In this document: positions 14,945 through 21,914 of the stretch, piece by piece
Position numbering within the stretch: the stretch's first letter is position 1
Layout of the letters: each line of letters starts with the position of its first letter
Source: a virus
Virus record (IMG/VR): IMGVR_UViG_3300013126_004509
Coordinates: 1 to 21,914 of that record
Direction: 5' to 3' (one strand)
DNA length: 21,914 bases
The notes under the pieces: model-generated
Told to the model about the DNA's origin: nothing
Database searches by the model: none
Seen by the model: only the letters and a program-made list of their open reading frames with translations
Made by a program: the position numbers and the translations under genes

Positions 14945-16687
14945 ATGAAACTAATTAACGAACAAGAGATCTACGATACCTGGTCGCCCATGATTGAGAG
15001 CAAAGCCGGTATTACAGATTCTTCTAAAAAAGCATGGTTGACTAAATATTGTCATTACCATTCATTAAACGAGTCTGCTGGTGCTTATAACACCCTTAAC
15101 GTAGTAAACGGTATGGGTACAGTTGCACCTCCAGCATTCCCAGGTATGAGCAGCTTCGTTGGCGGCGGAGGTTCAACAACACAAGCAAACTTCGGTTTCT
15201 ACAACGCTGCTAACCAAGGATCTGGTGACAAATTCCCATCTTTGCTTCCATTGGCTATCCAAGTGGCTGCTAAGACAGTTGGTTTTGACATCGTTCCTGT
15301 TATTCCAATGTCCGGTCCTACTGGTATCTTGTCTTACCTAGACTACGTATACGCTGGTGGTAAAACCAACGCTGCTACTGGTAACTTTGCTAGCGCTGCT
15401 GATGCACTTTCTGCTGCACCGTCTATGATCAAATTCCCAGTATATGAGTCAACAGCTGGTACAGGTACTACGGGTGCTACTGCTGGTACATTCACAGTGG
15501 GTACAACTTACACAATCACTAACGGTGGAGTTTTAACTTTGAAATTCGTTGGTCTTTCAAGAATCGATGGTTTCCCAATCTTCGAAATTGAGGGAATTTC
15601 AAACGGATACAACGTTGCATCTATCATTAACGGTACACCTATTAACATAGTAACTAGTAGCTTCTATACTGGTGCTACTACAGTTAACTACACAGCTCAA
15701 CTTGTAAAAGCTCTTGAAGATCACATCCAAGGTTTCTCCGGTGCTGGTTTCAACAACGACCAAAACTGGCAAGGACCTTATGTTGATGGTACTAAGACTT
15801 ACAACCCAATGTTGAGAGGAGTAGCTGAATCTGCTTACTACAACTCAATGGGTCTAAGCACCTTCACCAAGTTCGTAGAAGCTGAAACTTTCCAAGTAGC
15901 TGCTTCTGTAACCACCGAGCAAATCCAAGATTTGAACAAGCAATTTGGTATTGACGTTATCTCTATGATCGAGAATGCACTTGTTAACGAGGTTTCTCAA
16001 GCTATTAACAAGCACATCCTTTCTAGAGCTTTTGCACTAGGTTGGTCTAACCACGTACAATTCAACAACGTACAAAATCAAAACTTGAACTTGAACTTGG
16101 TTCTTGGAGGTTCTTCCTTTACTGGTAGCGCAAGCACTGGTGCTTATTACATCAACAAGCAAGATCAGGTTGTTGCTATGACAGTACCTGGAGGTCCATC
16201 TACTTCAAGCTACGAGAACTTGTCAACTTTACAAAGAAGACTGTACTCTAGAATTTTAGCTGCTGCTAACGTGGTTGCTAACCAAGGTAGAAGAGGTCCT
16301 GCTAACTTCATCGTGACTAACGCTGCTATCGCTTCTGCATTGCAGGATATCAGCCAATTCACTTTCGCTCCATTCACAAACACTCTAACTCAAAACAACG
16401 GTACTCTTTACCCAGTTGGTTCTCTAGCTGGTATGACCGTTTACGTAGATCAGAACATGAGCTACAGCGACACTAGAGTTTGTGTTGGTAGAAAAGGTGG
16501 TGACGACGAGCCAGGATTGAAATTTATGCCTTACATGATGGCTGAATCTATTCAGACTATCTCTGAAGGTACAATGTCTCCTAAGATCGCAGTTAAGTCT
16601 AGATACGCTCTAGTTGAGGCTGGTTTCTTACCAGAGACTTTGTATTTCACGTTCTTCGTGAACTTGCCTGCTGGCGGAATCGTTTAA
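14945..16687 (+). CDS. 23: Major capsid protein, T4 gp23-like
   Basis: 580 residues (T4 gp23 is 521); forms the hexamers of the head shell. Recognisable gp23 features: an N-terminal delta-like propeptide (W-x-P-x-[I/L]-E at 13-18) with a likely cleavage site after L41-N42-E43, the FDIVPVIPMSGPTG segment at 114-127, the AETFQVAASVTTEQIQDL..QFGIDVISMIENAL helix region, GRRGPANFIVTN starting at 448, and the C-terminal GMTVYVDQ ... GLKFMPYMMAE block. A Gly/Thr-rich beta stretch around 155-240 is probably a surface insertion domain. Codons shift to C-ending forms (AAC, TTC, ATC) compared with neighbours, as expected for the most highly expressed gene. It is followed at once by a very strong terminator. 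Confidence 0.95.
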   Translation: MKLINEQEIYDTWSPMIESKAGITDSSKKAWLTKYCHYHSLNESAGAYNTLNVVNGMGTVAPPAFPGMSSFVGGGGSTTQANFGFYNAANQGSGDKFPSLLPLAIQVAAKTVGFDIVPVIPMSGPTGILSYLDYVYAGGKTNAATGNFASAADALSAAPSMIKFPVYESTAGTGTTGATAGTFTVGTTYTITNGGVLTLKFVGLSRIDGFPIFEIEGISNGYNVASIINGTPINIVTSSFYTGATTVNYTAQLVKALEDHIQGFSGAGFNNDQNWQGPYVDGTKTYNPMLRGVAESAYYNSMGLSTFTKFVEAETFQVAASVTTEQIQDLNKQFGIDVISMIENALVNEVSQAINKHILSRAFALGWSNHVQFNNVQNQNLNLNLVLGGSSFTGSASTGAYYINKQDQVVAMTVPGGPSTSSYENLSTLQRRLYSRILAAANVVANQGRRGPANFIVTNAAIASALQDISQFTFAPFTNTLTQNNGTLYPVGSLAGMTVYVDQNMSYSDTRVCVGRKGGDDEPGLKFMPYMMAESIQTISEGTMSPKIAVKSRYALVEAGFLPETLYFTFFVNLPAGGIV

Positions 16688-16714
16688 TCCTAGTCTAATC
16701 TAGAATAAACATAG

Positions 16715-16749
16715 GAAAGACCCTAAGGAAACTTAGGGTCTTTCTTTTT
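16715..16749 (+). terminator. Strong Rho-independent terminator after the major capsid gene
   Basis: A perfect 13-bp stem (GAAAGACCCTAAG at 16715-16727, CTTAGGGTCTTTC at 16732-16744) closed by a GAAA tetraloop, followed by TTTTT at 16745-16749. It lies 27 bp after the capsid stop codon and separates the capsid unit from the coiled-coil gene unit. Confidence 0.95.
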
Positions 16750-16779
16750 CCCCCTTCTAGGAGTTTATTGTCGGGCGGT

Positions 16780-16787
16780 GATATATA
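16780..16787 (+). promoter_or_regulatory. Candidate late-promoter box GATATATA
   Basis: GATATATA followed by GAG, placed between the capsid terminator and the next gene, ending 21 bp before the ATG at 16809. A promoter is needed here because the terminator just upstream should stop most read-through, which makes this the best supported of the boxes. Confidence 0.55.
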
Positions 16788-16808
16788 GAGCAGAACTAAA
16801 TTAATAAA

Positions 16809-17936
16809 ATGGGAAGATTCGCTAAGTTTAATGAATTTAAGAAATCTAAATCTCTTCTGGAAAGGGCAGAAATTTCTGAAAGATTAGAGGTAACTGATTT
16901 AATCAATCAAATGGGAGGATTTCCTGTTGAAGAAGGATTATTGTCTGACCTACAGACGGGTGTTTCTAAGTTTCTATTTGGGTCCTTGTCAAAAGCAGGT
17001 ATGGTTGATGATCTAAGAAAGAAGCTATTAGATATTGAAATTAAGTATCTAGACCAGAAATTCGATCTTAATGATGAATTTGATAAGATAGAGGATGAGC
17101 TTGGTGCGGCTAAGAAAGAGGGAAATGAATCGATAGTTTCAGCATTGTCTAGACAAATGGAATCTAAAAATGCAGAGATGAGTGCTCTAGAGGGATCACA
17201 TAAAAACAATGTTAAGAGAGTTTATGAACTTCTTGATAAATTAATTTCTAAGAGTGCTAGATTAAGAGAATATTGGGAAACAGGTAGAGCCGAGGACGAA
17301 TACAAATTAGCTCAGGCTAAATACGAGGTTCTTAAGAATAGATCTGCTAGTTCTGAAAGATTAGCCAAGCAAAGAGTTGCTATGGAAAGGGCAAAAGCAG
17401 AGGCAGAAAAAGCTGCGGAGAAGTTTAAGAGAGACAATATGGATGCAGAGGGCAAGGGCAAATCAAAAGAGGGAGCAGACAAATCAGATTCTGGAAAGGA
17501 TAGCCTAGTTAATAAAAAACCTAAGGATATCATAGATAGAAAAAAAGAACTAGGTGTCGATATAGCTGGAGCTAAAGCGGATCTTGAGAGAATATTGGAA
17601 AAAGCTAAAAGGACTATAACAAAGGGAACTGCCTCTTCGAAAAGCTTGGATAAATTATACAGGGAAGCACTAGAAATTTCTGTTGTGTTGGATTCTAAGA
17701 TATCTCTACTTAAGGCTTACCGTGAAATGGGAAAATCTGCTGATGAAATAGAGAAGAATCTAGCAAATAAATCTAGGATGAAAGACCTTAGTAAAAAAAT
17801 AAACACCGCTTCAACCGCGGGCTCAAGTTCAATTTCGCTTGTAAGAAAATCAATACAGAATGCATTTTCAGGCAAGGCTACTGTTGAAAAAATAGACAAA
17901 GCTACCAGCGAAATAGAAACAGCTACTAATTTATAA
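16809..17936 (+). CDS. Coiled-coil head-module protein, paralogue 1
   Basis: 375 residues, mostly charged long helices with no catalytic motif. The N-terminus MGRFAKFNEFKKSKSLLE has the F-x-x-F leader pattern and several possible [L/I/V]-x-E cleavage points. A segment K-S-A-R-L-R-E-Y-W-E (R151 to E157) followed by an A-rich helix is shared with the next gene (RLREYWE at 117-123), as is a later KKP plus acidic linker, so the two are tandem paralogues of different length. Residues about 195-240 are low-complexity Lys/Glu/Asp/Gly. It follows its own candidate promoter, just behind the capsid terminator. It may be an internal head protein packaged in many copies; this rests on leader and position only. 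Confidence 0.8.
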   Translation: MGRFAKFNEFKKSKSLLERAEISERLEVTDLINQMGGFPVEEGLLSDLQTGVSKFLFGSLSKAGMVDDLRKKLLDIEIKYLDQKFDLNDEFDKIEDELGAAKKEGNESIVSALSRQMESKNAEMSALEGSHKNNVKRVYELLDKLISKSARLREYWETGRAEDEYKLAQAKYEVLKNRSASSERLAKQRVAMERAKAEAEKAAEKFKRDNMDAEGKGKSKEGADKSDSGKDSLVNKKPKDIIDRKKELGVDIAGAKADLERILEKAKRTITKGTASSKSLDKLYREALEISVVLDSKISLLKAYREMGKSADEIEKNLANKSRMKDLSKKINTASTAGSSSISLVRKSIQNAFSGKATVEKIDKATSEIETATNL

Positions 17937-17940
17937 TATT

Positions 17941-18810
17941 ATGGTTTTAAATTTTAAACAATGGGAAAACTTAAATGAAGCTAGCGTTCTAGATTCTATT
18001 AAGAACTGGCTCAGTGGCAACTTCGGAGGATCTGTTGAAAAAATCGACAGCCTCATAGCGCAGATGAAAAAATCTGAAACTGGGTATATTCAGGAGTGGG
18101 AGGATATTGTTTCTGAAATCGATCAACTTGAAATAAAATTGCAAAGTGATATAGATGCAGCTACAGAGAAAGCTACTAATCGAATGATAGAGAGAAAGAA
18201 ACAGCTTCTGAGCACTATAAAGAATAAGAAAGCAGTGGAGATAGAGAATGCTCTTAAGAAGGCAGATTCTATAATAAAATCCAATAAGAGACTTAGAGAA
18301 TACTGGGAAAAAGAGAAAGCACAGGCCGATGTTGATATAGCGAAAAGAATGTATGATATAGCTAAATCCTTAGGTGATGATACCATGACTAGCGATCTCT
18401 ATAACAGATACAAGAAATTCCAGGATAAATCAACGAAGTTGCAGAGTTCTTTGTCCAAAAAATACGGTAAGAAATTTGCGGAGGGAGATTTTAAATCAGA
18501 TGCTAAAGAAACCGGGGACGATAGACTAAAGGTCATTGCTAAAAAACCTCTGGGGGATTTCAACTCAGACGTGAAAGGAATGGATCCAAAAGACGCTAAA
18601 GAGCTTTTTAAGATCTGTACCGAAGAGAGAAACAAGCTCTATGTTGACATGGATTTGGAGATAGCTAAAATAGAGGAGGAGATGAAGAGCAAGAACGATA
18701 GGGATTTTGAAATCGAGGGCGAAAGAAGAATAAAGAAGATCAAGGAGAAATATCTTGAAAAAATAAGAGAATATAGATCTAAAATAACTTTGGCTAAGAG
18801 ATACTCTTAA
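17941..18810 (+). CDS. Coiled-coil head-module protein, paralogue 2
   Basis: 289 residues of charged helical sequence. The N-terminus MVLNFKQWENLNEAS carries the clearest leader of the set, with L-N-E before Ala, matching the T4 gp21 cleavage pattern. The central RLREYWE motif (117-123) and the following A-x-x-D-x-x-x-A-K helix match the preceding gene, as does a KKP segment near 200; the N-terminal region before the motif is 34 residues shorter. No signal peptide, membrane segment or enzyme motif is present. It starts 4 bp after the stop of its paralogue. Together they look like a duplicated packaged or core protein; the function is unknown. Confidence 0.8.
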   Translation: MVLNFKQWENLNEASVLDSIKNWLSGNFGGSVEKIDSLIAQMKKSETGYIQEWEDIVSEIDQLEIKLQSDIDAATEKATNRMIERKKQLLSTIKNKKAVEIENALKKADSIIKSNKRLREYWEKEKAQADVDIAKRMYDIAKSLGDDTMTSDLYNRYKKFQDKSTKLQSSLSKKYGKKFAEGDFKSDAKETGDDRLKVIAKKPLGDFNSDVKGMDPKDAKELFKICTEERNKLYVDMDLEIAKIEEEMKSKNDRDFEIEGERRIKKIKEKYLEKIREYRSKITLAKRYS

Positions 18811-18823
18811 AAAAACATGCGAA

Positions 18824-21271
18824 ATGAAAGAATACTATAAATACAATCCGATAGCTAGACAATTATTTGAAGCTGAGGCCAATCTTGCAGCTAACAAGAC
18901 CAGCAATGGTAAGAAATTGGTACTGGATTTCATATCCAGAGTGGTTGATAGCACTATGGATGTTTTTAAGTCAATTATTTTTGACATGGCTTCTAGCAAC
19001 GATAGAAACCCTGACTCCGTTAGAGAAAAATTATCTGATATAGCTAATTCCAAATCTCTATCTGAAGTAACTTCTAAACTCAAGGATTATGCTGACGAGA
19101 GCAGCATTTCTAGCAGGCTCTTGTCTGATAGTAAGGCACTGTACCTTGAATGTCTAAACAGATTCTGTGATGTGCTATCCAGGATAGATGAAATATCTAA
19201 GGATAAAGGCAAGGATGCCCTACAGGAATTCTCAAAGAATTGCTATTCCCTACAGAGATCGATAGACAATCTTGCTAAAGTTAAACTTAAAAAGATAGAG
19301 GAGACCAAAAAAATGCTCAACGAGAGCATTTACATGGGATATGGCGATAGAATAGACAATCTAAAAAAGATTCTTTATAATTTAATCTCGGGGTCAGAAA
19401 GTCACAATCAGAAGGTTGGTTACGGCAAAGACTGGAGAAGAATATTCATTGATCTGGATCAAAAGCTTGATGTTTTGGAAACCAATCGTAATGGTATTAG
19501 TGAAAGAGACAGAAAGTATCTAGAAGATCTTGAAAAGAACATAGAAAAATTCATGAAGGAGTATTACTCCTCTATTGTTCAGTCAACGAATAGGATTTCC
19601 TCGGAGATAGAAAACGATCCGGATCTTTCTAAATATTACTCGGATGCAACTGAAATGTGCTCAGATGCTCTTGATCTAATGACTAGAGCAAAGACCCAAT
19701 ATCTAGAGACGATGAAATCTCTAAGAGAGGAGATAGCAGAAAATGAGGCAGAGGTTGTTAAATTTGTTTTTCCTATCAAGATCGGTGATTCTGACGATAA
19801 TAAAAGATTTGCAGGAACCGGAATCATCTCACATATACAATCTGCTTTGGCGGAGGGTATTCCTAGTGCAGCTTCTGCCTTGAATAGCGCAGGTGAGAAA
19901 GGAAACTTTGGTCCAAAAACTGAATCTGTTATTAAAGCGATTCAGAAAAACATGGGTAATAAGAACATAGACGGAAAGATAGACAAAGCTCTTTTGGATT
20001 CCATAATGGTTTCAGATTTTATTTCCAAAAAGAACAAGAAGCAGATAATAGATGATCTTAGAGCTTTAAAGAAACCACTTAGAGAATCTGATTCTTCTTT
20101 CACTTACAGTGATGCCATATTTGAAGAAAAAATAGTTATAGACAAAGAGACTTTTGCAAAGGATCTTGAAGCCTATTTAAAAGACGAGAAAGAAAAACCA
20201 CACGGACTAAATAAATCCCAGAAAGAGAAAGATGCTTTTGATTCTGATGACTTAGCTAAAAAGCTGAGAAAGAACTATGGAATAAAAGTTGAATCGGATG
20301 ATTTTAAAAGAGAGGACGGTAATTTTAGATCCTCGTATTCCGGACCCTTTATTTCCGCTTGGAATCAAGCTGTAACTGAGGTCGGGGAGAATCAGGACTA
20401 TCAGTATTTCTTCTGGGAGGAAGGAGCTTATGCTATAGATTCAGAGAAAACTAGTTTGAAAACACCTTCGAATTGGAAGGCTTGGTCTAATATTAGACAG
20501 CTTAAAAATATGTCAGACGATGATTCTTTGGACTTTGTTTCTAATTACATGGATAACTGGAGTACCTTTGGTATGACCAGACCTAATTTTAGATCATCAG
20601 CTATAAAATCATTGTACAAGAAAAATGCAGATTTAGATCTGGATTTTCCTGGCATTTACGAGGCGGTTGCTCCAGTTCTTAAGGATTCTGAAATACCTTT
20701 CATATCATTTGATCTTCTATCTAAAAAGTTTTCTAAAGCAATTAAGGATATGTCACAGATAGGTGAAAATGATCCCGATTTAGGAGCTTCCGATATGGTT
20801 GTATTGAATAATTTAATTTGCATGCTTGCAAATGCTGTTAGTTTCGATGGCGAGAGATTTATAAGCTGTGCTAAGTGGGTATATGAGAATGTGCTTACTG
20901 CAAATGTCGCTATAAGAATCTCTGGCGATAGTATAGTTAGCGATAAATCCGAATCTGAAAAAAACGGATATATGCTAGAATTTGATGGATCTAGCATGAA
21001 AGTAAAATCCACTTCTGAGATTATTAACAAGGAGGAGACCTTGGATCAATACAAGGATATGGACGATGCATTAGAAGGATGGAGATCACTTTCCAAAATG
21101 GCTAAGACGAGTACCTCCCCAATTAAGAGTGCTTTTGGAAATAACATCTATTTTATAGGTTCTAGAGTTTATCCTAGTGTTAAAATCCACGTCAAGAGAA
21201 TGAATGCAACTAATTTTTCTCAGATGCCACAGGAGGATAGAAGTAGATGCTATAACGTAAAGAGCATTTAA
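18824..21271 (+). CDS. Large head-module protein with peptidoglycan-binding-like domain
   Basis: 815 residues. The N-terminus MKEYYKYNPIARQLFEAEA has an L-F-E site (14-16) before Ala, and a second M-L-N-E-S site occurs at 164-168, so protease trimming in two steps is possible. Residues 17-325 are largely helical. Residues 327-395 fit the PF01471 peptidoglycan-binding fold: HIQSAL near the start, then GNFGPKTESVIKAIQKNMG, then DGKIDKALLDSIM (the usual pattern is lQ..L, G.fG..T..av..fQ, dG..d..T...L). The C-terminal 400 residues are mixed alpha/beta with Trp/Tyr-rich stretches around 510-580 and no motif I know. It could contact the cell wall during infection if ejected or tail-exposed. I see no lytic catalytic residues I can defend. 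It ends the operon; a 49-bp spacer follows. Confidence 0.78.
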   Translation: MKEYYKYNPIARQLFEAEANLAANKTSNGKKLVLDFISRVVDSTMDVFKSIIFDMASSNDRNPDSVREKLSDIANSKSLSEVTSKLKDYADESSISSRLLSDSKALYLECLNRFCDVLSRIDEISKDKGKDALQEFSKNCYSLQRSIDNLAKVKLKKIEETKKMLNESIYMGYGDRIDNLKKILYNLISGSESHNQKVGYGKDWRRIFIDLDQKLDVLETNRNGISERDRKYLEDLEKNIEKFMKEYYSSIVQSTNRISSEIENDPDLSKYYSDATEMCSDALDLMTRAKTQYLETMKSLREEIAENEAEVVKFVFPIKIGDSDDNKRFAGTGIISHIQSALAEGIPSAASALNSAGEKGNFGPKTESVIKAIQKNMGNKNIDGKIDKALLDSIMVSDFISKKNKKQIIDDLRALKKPLRESDSSFTYSDAIFEEKIVIDKETFAKDLEAYLKDEKEKPHGLNKSQKEKDAFDSDDLAKKLRKNYGIKVESDDFKREDGNFRSSYSGPFISAWNQAVTEVGENQDYQYFFWEEGAYAIDSEKTSLKTPSNWKAWSNIRQLKNMSDDDSLDFVSNYMDNWSTFGMTRPNFRSSAIKSLYKKNADLDLDFPGIYEAVAPVLKDSEIPFISFDLLSKKFSKAIKDMSQIGENDPDLGASDMVVLNNLICMLANAVSFDGERFISCAKWVYENVLTANVAIRISGDSIVSDKSESEKNGYMLEFDGSSMKVKSTSEIINKEETLDQYKDMDDALEGWRSLSKMAKTSTSPIKSAFGNNIYFIGSRVYPSVKIHVKRMNATNFSQMPQEDRSRCYNVKSI

Positions 21272-21320
21272 TTTACCTCCCAACCAGAGAACAAAATCAT
21301 ATCTTTTAGTATAATCTGAT

Positions 21321-21896
21321 ATGATTATTATATTTGAAGGTTGTAGGAATTCTGGAAAGACTTTTTTAAGCAAGAAAGTATCAGAGGCTCTTTCCATAGA
21401 GAGATTCCAGTTTGATTTTACAGATTATCTTTCATCCCTTAGCATAGGTAGCAGAGGAAGCAAGTCCGCCCATTTTTTTGCCGTCGGTAAGGATCTGATG
21501 CTTATGCAACTCAATAGGGATGGATTCATACAAGAGGATCTCATAATAGACCGCGGATTCCTAACTGTTTTTGCTTGGGGACTAGTCGAGAAGAGAACCG
21601 ATTTATCGAACATAAAAAGCCAGATAAAACTTCTTTCGGATAAAGGATTAACAAGGGACGTCCATGTTATCTATGTTGAAGGTGACAACCCTGACAAATC
21701 AGACAGAAAAAAAGACGTTTGGGATCCAATAGAAAAAACTGGAAGCGAGAGAGTTTCCTATGAAATTGCTATGATGGAAATAGAATCTAAATACCCGGAT
21801 ATAAGCATCACCAGATTTAAAAACAAATTTGATCAACAATCAGTAAACGATTTAATAAGAATAGTTAAGAATGTGCGGAATAATACTAACAACTGA
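21321..21896 (+). CDS. P-loop nucleoside/nucleotide kinase-like protein
   Basis: 191 residues. Walker A G7-CRNS-G12-K13-T14 and a D77-R78-G79 motif after a hydrophobic strand (DLIIDRG) match the thymidylate kinase / deoxynucleoside kinase group, where the DR(S/G) arginine sits near the phosphates. A lid-like stretch with K/R (DRKKDVWDPIEK) lies near residues 132-145. The likely role is phosphorylation of a (deoxy)nucleoside or its monophosphate for phage DNA synthesis, but the substrate cannot be read from sequence. A polynucleotide kinase-like role is the alternative. There is a 49-bp spacer upstream without a terminator I can recognise. Its end overlaps the next start by 26 bp. Confidence 0.72.
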   Translation: MIIIFEGCRNSGKTFLSKKVSEALSIERFQFDFTDYLSSLSIGSRGSKSAHFFAVGKDLMLMQLNRDGFIQEDLIIDRGFLTVFAWGLVEKRTDLSNIKSQIKLLSDKGLTRDVHVIYVEGDNPDKSDRKKDVWDPIEKTGSERVSYEIAMMEIESKYPDISITRFKNKFDQQSVNDLIRIVKNVRNNTNN

Positions 21897-21914
21897 GTAC
21901 AACTCAAGTGAGGA
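21871..21914 (+). CDS. Start of a probable class-II glutamine amidotransferase, partial
   Basis: An ATG at 21871, in a different frame from the kinase gene whose end it overlaps, opens a frame reading MCGIILTTEYNSSE to the window edge. Class-II (Ntn) glutamine amidotransferases such as asparagine synthase and GlmS begin M-C-G-I, with Cys2 as the nucleophile after Met removal. Only 14 codons are visible, so the call rests on this start motif plus an open frame and tight gene spacing. If right, it would supply ammonia for an amide- or amine-forming step, perhaps nucleotide or sugar modification. Confidence 0.5.
   Translation, partial: MCGIILTTEYNSSE

Noticed and set aside
15159-15341. 60-aa + strand open frame within the capsid gene
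   Set aside because: It is out of frame inside a well supported gp23-like gene and has no recognisable protein features.
21310-21315. TATAAT as a sigma-70-type -10 box before the kinase gene
   Set aside because: It sits only 5 bp before the ATG and no matching -35 element is visible, so a promoter call is not supported.

Overview
This window is the virion-assembly and replication core of a large T4-like tailed phage (myovirus, contractile-tail lineage). All genes lie on the + strand, mostly with 0-15 bp gaps or short start/stop overlaps. I see no integrase, repressor, tRNA, IS element or CRISPR array. The DNA is AT-rich, arginine is mostly AGA, and start codons follow A/T-rich leaders with no consistent Shine-Dalgarno sequence. 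That leader style is typical of Bacteroidota and their phages, so a Bacteroidota host (for example a flavobacterium) is my best guess. It is an inference, not something read directly.

Layout. (1) 1-1845: the tail end of one portal-like gene followed by a complete gp20-like portal gene. The two C-termini are clearly related, so portal genes appear in tandem. A strong terminator follows. (2) 1939-9351: a DNA replication/repair/nucleotide block: gp30-like ATP-dependent DNA ligase, gp44-like clamp-loader ATPase, a small conserved protein, a guanylate-kinase-like protein, a T4 RNase H/FEN-family 5' nuclease, a probable gp62-like clamp-loader small subunit, a protein with a UVR-type helical hairpin, an SH3-like protein, a UV-damage-endonuclease-fold protein that has lost nearly all its metal ligands, and a DEDDy 3'-5' exonuclease. 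In T4 nothing like this block sits between portal and protease. (3) 9404-21271: the late head module: nucleotidyltransferase-fold protein, an 877-aa virion protein with membrane-active segments and EF-hand-like loops, a prohead protease joined in frame to a repeat-rich scaffold (gp21+gp22), the gp23-like major capsid protein with a strong terminator, two paralogous coiled-coil proteins, and an 815-aa protein with a peptidoglycan-binding-like domain. (4) 21321-21914: a P-loop nucleotide-kinase-like gene and the first 14 codons of a probable class-II glutamine amidotransferase (MCGI start).

How the parts may work together. A short A/T motif (A/G)ATATATA stands 16-27 bp upstream of four transcription-unit starts and may be the phage late promoter. 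Many proteins of the head module begin with a short leader ending in a T4 gp21-type cleavage motif ([L/I]-x-E), and the scaffold carries fourteen 14-residue repeats that nearly all contain [L/V/I]-[A/G]-E. My working model is that one protease matures the capsid, trims the N-termini of a set of packaged or injected proteins, and digests the repetitive scaffold into short peptides. The most unusual items are the tandem portals, the protease-scaffold fusion with its slippery poly-A junction, the cleavable repeat array, the shared leader set, and the catalytically dead UV-endonuclease homologue.
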